A stretch of 64,000 bases of DNA from Mycobacteriaceae bacterium. Lineage in GTDB: Bacteria > Actinomycetota > Actinomycetes > Mycobacteriales > Mycobacteriaceae. The stretch is taken from NCBI GenBank assembly GCA_019245755.1, contig JAFARC010000027.1, forward strand, positions 62,001-126,000, read 5' to 3'. A program made the position numbers and the translations under genes. Below are positions 60,746 through 64,000 of the stretch, one piece after another. The notes below the pieces were generated by a model. That model saw only the letters and a program-made list of their open reading frames with translations. It made no database searches and was not told the origin of the DNA. Positions within the stretch are counted from its first letter, which is position 1. Each line of letters starts with the position of its first letter.

Positions 60746-60761
60746 CTTACCCTGGAGTAAG
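60746..60761 (+). promoter_or_regulatory. 16-bp dyad, possible TetR operator
   Basis: CTTAC-CCTGGA-GTAAG lies 22 nt before the TetR ATG, overlapping TACCCT, a plausible -10 element. Position fits autoregulation by the TetR protein. Arms are only 5 bp, so the call is weak. Confidence 0.3.
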
Positions 60762-60783
60762 GACGTCGACGGAAGGCTCACGA

Positions 60784-61473
60784 ATGGCAGGTGGAACCAA
60801 GCGGTTGCCGCGCGCCGTCCGTGAGCAGCAGATGCTCGACGCCGCGGTGCAGATGTTCTCGCTGAAGGGATATCACGAGACGTCGATGGACGCCATCGCG
60901 GCCGAGGCGCAGATCTCCAAGCCGATGCTGTACCTGTATTACGGCTCCAAGGAGGAGCTGTTCGGTGCGTGCCTGAGCCGGGAGATGGCCAGGTTCATTG
61001 ACGCGGTACGGGCCGACATCGACGTCGAGCAGAGTCCGAAAGACCTGCTCCGCAATACCATCCTGGCGTTCTTTCGGTACATCGACGAGAACCGGGCGTC
61101 ATGGATTGTGCTATACCAGCAGGCCACGAGTTCGCAGATGTTCTGCCAGCAGGTTCGCGAGGGTCGTGAGCAGGTCATCGACATGGTGGCCAGATTGCTG
61201 GAGTCGGGGACCAGAAACCCGCAACCCGGCACCGACTTCAACATGACGGCGGTTGCGCTGGTGGGCGCCGGGGAGGCGATCGCGACGCGCGTGAGCACCG
61301 GCGATATCGATGTGGATGATGCGGCCGAGTTGATGATCAACCTCACCTGGCGCGGCCTGAAGGGCAAACCCGGCGACTCGGCGCAGGACGGCACGTCCCA
61401 GGCGATGGCGCCGCGGTCCTCCCGGACGATGGCGCCTCGGTCCTCCCCAAGGATTGCGGCCCGGACCCGCTGA
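60784..61473 (+). CDS. TetR-family transcriptional regulator (Rv0238-like)
   Basis: A 229-residue TetR regulator (Rv0238 is 204). The N-terminal HTH (residues ~10-56) reads REQQMLDAAVQMFSLKGYHETSMDAIAAEAQISKPMLYLYYGSKEELF. The C-terminal ligand domain is helical (RNTILAFFRYIDENRASWIVLYQQ). The extra ~25 residues at the end are Pro/Arg/Ser-rich and come from two 24-bp repeats encoding MAPRSS. SD GGAAGG lies upstream of the ATG. It likely controls lpqI or the divergent neighbours; the MFS pump starts 114 nt downstream on the same strand and is another candidate target. Confidence 0.9.
   Translation: MAGGTKRLPRAVREQQMLDAAVQMFSLKGYHETSMDAIAAEAQISKPMLYLYYGSKEELFGACLSREMARFIDAVRADIDVEQSPKDLLRNTILAFFRYIDENRASWIVLYQQATSSQMFCQQVREGREQVIDMVARLLESGTRNPQPGTDFNMTAVALVGAGEAIATRVSTGDIDVDDAAELMINLTWRGLKGKPGDSAQDGTSQAMAPRSSRTMAPRSSPRIAARTR
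61405..61452 (+). repeat. two 24-bp repeats in the 3' end of the TetR gene
   Basis: Near-identical units at 61405-61428 and 61429-61452 (differing at a few bases) encode MAPRSSRT and MAPRSSPR. They lengthen the TetR C-terminus beyond the family norm. The unit keeps the reading frame. Confidence 0.85.
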
Positions 61474-61587
61474 ACCCCTGACCCCGCTTACCCCTCACCC
61501 TGACCCCAACGAATTGATCCCACCCGAGAAGCTTTCCGCTGCAGTGCCCCAAATCGTCTCCGACGAACGCGCCAGGAGGGTTAGGTC

Positions 61588-63045
61588 ATGACGACAACCG
61601 TGTCGTCGAAATTCGTCGTCGGTTCCCGCAAGAGCTGGCTGGCGTTGGCGGTGCTGTTGACCGGCGCGTTCATGGCGCTGCTCGACACCACCATCGTCAA
61701 CGTCGCGATACCGACGATCCGTACCAGCCTCGCGTCCTCCAATGCCACGCTGTCGTGGGTTGTTTCCGGATATGCCCTGGCCTTCGGCCTTGCGCTGATT
61801 CCGGCGGGGCGGGTCGGGGACCGGGTCGGGCACAGGTGGGTGTTCATCGTCGGCCTGTCATTCTTTACGTTCGCCAGCCTGGCATGCGGGCTTGCCCGCG
61901 ACGATGCGCAGCTCATCGCCGCGCGAGCGGTGCAGGGATTGGCCGGCGGCATGTTCTTCACCACGATCACCGCGTTGATCCAGCTCATGTTCGCCGGCCG
62001 GCAGCGAGCCCGCGCGTTCGCGACCATGGGAGCGACCATTGGGCTATCCACGGCGCTGGGTCCACTCGCCGGTGGACTGATCATTCAGGGGTTCGGCACC
62101 GACCTGGGCTGGCGGCTGGTGTTCGGCGTGAACGTCCCGATCGGGGTACTTGCCGTTGTCGCCGCAAGGTTTTTGCTTCCCGGCGGTGCCGAAAACGCGA
62201 AGGCCGCCGTCGATTGGGCCGGCTTTGTCCTGCTGTCATCCGGACTGGTCGCGCTGCTGACACCCCTCATCGAGGGCCAGCAAGAGGATTGGCCGGTATG
62301 GACGTTCGTTTCGATGACCGGCGGCATCGCGCTCATCGTGGTCTTCGCGCTCTGGGAACGCCGCATTCAGAAGACCGGTGGCAATCCGCTCGTGCCGCCG
62401 CGATTGTTCGCCCATCCGTCGTTCACCGGCGGTGTGCTGCTCGGGCTCGTGTACTTCGCGGCGTTCACCAGCATTTTCTTCACCATCGCGTTGCTTTGGC
62501 AGGCCGGGTTGGGACACACCGCGCTGCAATCCGGGCTGGTGGTGACGCCCTTCGCGGTCGGCACCATGATCGGCGCCAGCCGAACCGACGCCCTCGCCGC
62601 CCGGTTCGGCCGTACCGTACTCGCGGCCGGTCTCGGCCTCGTAGCCATCGGCATCACCGCGATCTGGCTTGTCCTCGCGCTGACGCCAGTTACCGGCTAC
62701 CGCGGCTGGCAACTGCTGGTTCCGCTGTTGGTCGCTGGTGTTGGCAGCGGGCTGTTCATCGCACCGAACGTCGATTTCATCGTCGCTACCGTTGACCGGG
62801 CCGACGCGGGTGCCGCCAGCGGGGTGATCGGCACGATGCAACGTGTCGGTAGCGCCATCGGTATCGCGATCATCGGCACGGTCCTGTTCGGCACACTTCA
62901 TTTCCGGTCGTTCGGCCGCACGGCCGCCGCGGCGGCGTTCGGTCACAGTGCCACCCTGGCGATGGCGGTGAGTGCCGGGCTGAGCGTCGCGGCGTTCGCC
63001 TTGGTTTTCGCCTTGCCGAAACACGCGGAAATCACCGCGGACTAG
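61588..63045 (+). CDS. MFS multidrug efflux transporter (DHA2, EmrB/QacA type)
   Basis: A 485-residue transporter with about 14 TM helices. LLDTTIVNVAIPTIRTSLASSNATLSWVVSGYAL is TM1-2 with motif D1 of the 14-TM drug:H+ antiporters, GRVGDRVGHRWVF motif A, and ARAVQGLAGGMFFTTITALI motif C-like. Substrate is unknown; drugs, dyes or lipids are possible. The start has AGGAGGG upstream. Following the TetR gene, it may be under its control. In M. tuberculosis this interval holds vapBC24 instead, so the pump is a local insertion or the toxin pair is absent. Confidence 0.92.
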   Translation: MTTTVSSKFVVGSRKSWLALAVLLTGAFMALLDTTIVNVAIPTIRTSLASSNATLSWVVSGYALAFGLALIPAGRVGDRVGHRWVFIVGLSFFTFASLACGLARDDAQLIAARAVQGLAGGMFFTTITALIQLMFAGRQRARAFATMGATIGLSTALGPLAGGLIIQGFGTDLGWRLVFGVNVPIGVLAVVAARFLLPGGAENAKAAVDWAGFVLLSSGLVALLTPLIEGQQEDWPVWTFVSMTGGIALIVVFALWERRIQKTGGNPLVPPRLFAHPSFTGGVLLGLVYFAAFTSIFFTIALLWQAGLGHTALQSGLVVTPFAVGTMIGASRTDALAARFGRTVLAAGLGLVAIGITAIWLVLALTPVTGYRGWQLLVPLLVAGVGSGLFIAPNVDFIVATVDRADAGAASGVIGTMQRVGSAIGIAIIGTVLFGTLHFRSFGRTAAAAAFGHSATLAMAVSAGLSVAAFALVFALPKHAEITAD

Positions 63046-63138
63046 TCCGGTTGACGAACACAAACAGCGACCAGACGCGCCTACATCCGCACACTCAGCC
63101 AAACGCGAATGACACCGAGCCCGGATCGGAACGTGGCC

Positions 63139-63999
63139 CTACAGCGCGCTGGCCGTTCCGGTCAAGTACGGATACCCCTTCGACGGATGACGCAGAGCCA
63201 GCTCCCACCCCTTGGTATCCCGTTCCACGAAAAGGGCCGCCTTGGCGGGCAGCACCAGCGGCTTGCCGAACCGCACGGAGTACCGCACCGCATCCGGCAG
63301 CTGTCCCTCGATGTTGGCCAAAACCGCTGCGGCCCCGAACATGCCATGTGCGATCACGCTCGGAAAGCCGAACAGTTTCGCGGCGATGGGGATGGTGTGG
63401 ATCGGATTGTGATCCCCGCCGACGGACGCGTACCGGCGGATCTGGCCGGGCGTGATGCTCAGGATGCCGTTCGGCGGCGGCAGCTTGGCTTGCTTCTTCG
63501 GCTCCGGCTTGGGCTCGTCAGACAGGCTGGTGCGTTGCTGGTGCAAAAACGTCGTGACCTGGTGCCATGCCGTTTCTGTGCCAACACTGACGTCGGTGAT
63601 TACATCCACCAGCAGACCCTTGCGGTGCTCGCGGAGGTTTTCCGCGTGCGTCTTCACGTCGACGGTGTCGGTGACCAAAATCGGTTTGTACTGGGTGATG
63701 TCGTTTTCCATGTGCACCGAACCCATCGCCGCGAAGGGGAAGTCGAAGCCGGTGACCAACGACATCACCACCGGGAACGTCAGCGCGAACGGGTACGTCA
63801 ACGGCACCTGATCGCCGTAACGAAGACCGGTGACCCCGGCATATTGCGCGACATTGGACCGGTCGATCTTTAGGTCCTCGACGCGGATCGTGCGGTCGGG
63901 CAGGCTGTCGGCGCGTGGGATGAACGGCAATGCTCCGGCCGCGGCGCGCAACAGGTTGCGCAATCCGCTTGGGCGGGAGTGTTCGGTCACGGTGCTCAC
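63139..63999 (-). CDS. htdX: HtdX, MaoC-family 3-hydroxyacyl-thioester dehydratase
   Basis: A 286-residue double-hotdog dehydratase (HtdX, Rv0241c, is 280). The N-terminal hotdog has GLRYGDQVPLTYPFALTFPVVMSLVTG. The C-terminal hotdog holds the hydratase-2 motif RRYASVGGDHNPIHTIPIAAKLFGFPSVIAHGMFGAAAVLAN, with Asp and His of the dyad. It dehydrates (R)-3-hydroxyacyl thioesters in fatty-acid elongation. The GTG at 63999 sits in GGTGA, so it probably overlaps the stop of an upstream fabG4, as in M. tuberculosis, lying just outside the window; the exact start could be longer. Confidence 0.9.
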   Translation of the reverse strand: MSTVTEHSRPSGLRNLLRAAAGALPFIPRADSLPDRTIRVEDLKIDRSNVAQYAGVTGLRYGDQVPLTYPFALTFPVVMSLVTGFDFPFAAMGSVHMENDITQYKPILVTDTVDVKTHAENLREHRKGLLVDVITDVSVGTETAWHQVTTFLHQQRTSLSDEPKPEPKKQAKLPPPNGILSITPGQIRRYASVGGDHNPIHTIPIAAKLFGFPSVIAHGMFGAAAVLANIEGQLPDAVRYSVRFGKPLVLPAKAALFVERDTKGWELALRHPSKGYPYLTGTASAL

Positions 64000-64000
64000 C

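Overview
The window is high-GC DNA (mostly NNG/NNC codons, many GTG/TTG starts) from a mycobacterium. Diagnostic genes are mmpL11, mmpL3, aftD, two MHB-family haemophores, the mycolate acetyltransferase-like tmaT, lpqI and htdX. Gene order largely follows the M. tuberculosis segment Rv0202c-Rv0241c, but with insertions (prrA/prrB-like pair, HtrA-like protease, a block resembling Rv1425-Rv1428c, a headless TetR, a MviN-tail-like pseudokinase, an MFS pump) and absences (no vapBC24, no nrdB/gabD1 segment). This fits a non-tuberculous, probably environmental species. The species itself cannot be named from the sequence. No tRNA, rRNA, insertion sequence, prophage or CRISPR array was recognised.

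Layout. (1) 1-1888: end of a DUF1501 gene, a CoA-binding protein, an HxlR regulator and a helix-turn-helix protein. (2) 1885-8264: a probable haem-uptake block (mmpL11, two secreted haemophores) followed by a PrrA/PrrB-like two-component system whose gene junction carries a 35-bp tandem repeat. (3) 8347-12373: DUF3054, an M23-like lipoprotein, a YbhN-type membrane protein and an AI-2E-type transporter. (4) 12488-18550: mmpL3 (trehalose monomycolate flippase), an NYN-domain protein, trmB and a degenerate dynamin-like membrane protein. (5) 18709-34530: pckA (gluconeogenesis) and a long lipid-metabolism block: fadD4-like, a double-hotdog hydratase, an HtrA-like protease, lipW-like, a two-domain fadE, lipC-like, a wax-ester/DGAT-like acyltransferase, lipO-like, fadD12-like, an LPLAT acyltransferase and echA1. 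(6) 34579-41948: amine oxidase, truncated TetR, epoxide hydrolase, MaoC hydratase, aldehyde dehydrogenase and an APH-like kinase. (7) 41994-53752: the envelope cluster with methyltransferase, glycosyltransferase, two membrane proteins, tmaT, php, aftD and Rv0236A-like. (8) 53942-63999: small membrane protein, MviN-tail-like pseudokinase, dienelactone hydrolase, GT87 mannosyltransferase, DUF732 protein, thiamine-binding protein, lpqI, TetR, MFS pump and htdX.

How the genes fit together. MmpL3, TmaT, the Rv0224c-Rv0227c-like proteins and AftD all serve assembly of the mycolyl-arabinogalactan/lipoglycan envelope. The fadD/fadE/echA/lip/WS-DGAT genes handle fatty-acid activation, beta-oxidation and neutral-lipid storage or release, and pckA feeds lipid-derived carbon into gluconeogenesis. 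MmpL11 and the two haemophores form a haem-acquisition unit. Functional statements rest on family recognition by eye; no database search was run.
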